Positions 63,477-64,000 of a stretch of DNA of 64,000 nt are shown piece by piece. The notes beneath the pieces were generated by a model. It was not told the origin of the DNA. It searched no databases and worked only from the letters and a program-made list of their open reading frames with translations. The position numbers and the translations under genes were made by a program. Positions within the stretch are counted from its first letter, which is position 1. Each line of letters starts with the position of its first letter. The DNA comes from Pontibacter vulgaris (GTDB lineage Bacteria > Bacteroidota > Bacteroidia > Cytophagales > Hymenobacteraceae), in contig NZ_JAJVDH010000003.1 in assembly GCF_022758145.1 (NCBI RefSeq), forward strand, positions 620,001-684,000. Reading direction: 5' to 3'.

Positions 63477-64000
63477 TTCGTTGATTTAAATCCAACTTCT
63501 TGAAAGATGTTTAGAAAAGCTTCCCCGTCGGGGAACGCCTGCACCGACTCGGGCAGGTAAGTATAAGCCGCCTGGTCCTTAGAAACGAATCTACCTACCA
63601 CTGGTAGTATATTCTTAAAATAAAATTGATAGAGTTGTTTCATCGGGAAGCTACGCGGCATCGAAAACTCCAGTACGACAGCTGTTCCGCCAGGTTTCAG
63701 GACACGGTTCATCTCAGACAATCCTTTTTTAAGGTTCTCGAAATTGCGCACCCCAAAAGCTACTGTAATGGCATCAAACGTATTGTCTTCGAATGGCAGG
63801 TTCTCTGAATCGCCGTACAAAAGCTCTATTTTATGAGAAAGGCCTTTGCGCGCCAGCTTCTCGCGGCCAACTGCCAGCATACCTTCCGAAATGTCTACGC
63901 CAACAATTTTGTCTGGTTGTAAACGCAGGGTTTCGATGGCAAAGTCGGCGGTACCGGTAGCAATATCCAGTACCAGTTTTGGTTTTTCGGGAGCCAGCAG
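63425..64000 (-). CDS. ubiE: ubiE-type demethylmenaquinone methyltransferase, N-terminus outside the window
   Basis: The visible 191 codons contain the SAM-binding LVLDIATGTADFAIE, VGVDISEGML and the family blocks ELLYGDSENLPFEDNTFDAITVAFGVRNFEN and EMNRVLKPGGTAVVLEFSMP (split here only by description). The end reads FGISSIYTGKK. The enzyme makes the final methylation of menaquinone, the respiratory quinone of this group. The frame is open to the window edge, so the first part is missing. Confidence 0.94.
   Translation of the reverse strand: MLAPEKPKLVLDIATGTADFAIETLRLQPDKIVGVDISEGMLAVGREKLARKGLSHKIELLYGDSENLPFEDNTFDAITVAFGVRNFENLKKGLSEMNRVLKPGGTAVVLEFSMPRSFPMKQLYQFYFKNILPVVGRFVSKDQAAYTYLPESVQAFPDGEAFLNIFQEVGFKSTKWHSLTFGISSIYTGKK

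Overview
The window looks like a chromosomal piece of a Bacteroidota member of the order Cytophagales, most like the family Hymenobacteraceae (Pontibacter and relatives). This rests on several points: strong Bacteroidota-type promoters with a TTTG / TAnnTTTG pattern ahead of the tRNA-Gln and rpsT genes, many exported proteins ending their signal peptide in AQ, an IPExxxVDY-family protein beside pyruvate kinase, a PorT-like type IX secretion protein overlapping ubiE, and a separate atpD-atpC pair. No rRNA, prophage, insertion sequence or CRISPR array was seen; there is one tRNA (Gln, anticodon TTG).

Layout. 0-6 kb: the start of an alpha/beta hydrolase, small membrane and lipoproteins, a large helical protein of unknown role and a GH20 hexosaminidase. 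6-14 kb: housekeeping genes (xerD, aroQ, a class V aminotransferase, a MarC protein, rnhA, trmN6, a saccharopine dehydrogenase-like gene, cdd, an esterase), interrupted by an AT-rich XRE regulator with an in-frame stop and by a palindromic 243-bp repeat. 14-16.2 kb: an AT-rich accessory patch of three orphan genes, all on the plus strand and separated by GC-rich palindromes. 16-36 kb: core genes again (lgt, nadE, the acpP-fabF-rnc operon, pyk, rpsT, rsmG, an ECF sigma factor overlapping a GT2 glycosyltransferase, tgt, an LptF/G permease, ispE, a DegT aminotransferase). 37.2-38.4 kb: a second foreign-looking patch (a VOC protein and a MmcQ/YjbR protein). 38.5-57 kb: atpD-atpC, purL, tRNA-Gln, the prs-rplY-pth cluster, an acyltransferase, an MFS transporter, metG, msrB, typA and an OmpA-type protein. 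58-61.5 kb: two tandem paralogous lipoproteins that I read as possible extracytoplasmic kinase-fold enzymes. 61.6-64 kb: an SDR enzyme, a porT-like gene and ubiE, which runs off the window.

Two signals stand out. First, the heptamer TATACTT (or AAGTATA), together with the sister form TATAGTT (or AACTATA), is repeated at very high density in host-like genes, in several reading frames and in terminator arms. It is missing from the foreign-looking patches and from several highly expressed genes. This resembles HIP1 or a DNA-uptake sequence. Second, the paired lipoproteins at 58.2-61.5 kb share a Gly-rich loop, an RS(I/L)DKD strand, a DW(D/S)RHE loop and an RDRDN- or KDRDN-type motif, in the order expected of FAM20C/HipA-like kinases. 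Their lipoprotein signals would place them outside the cytoplasm.

Several intergenic inverted repeats built from quasi-tandem 8-13 bp units sit close to start codons (rnhA, the LptF/G permease, atpC). They share an architecture but not a sequence. All positions, counts and motif calls were made by eye, without alignment or database search.
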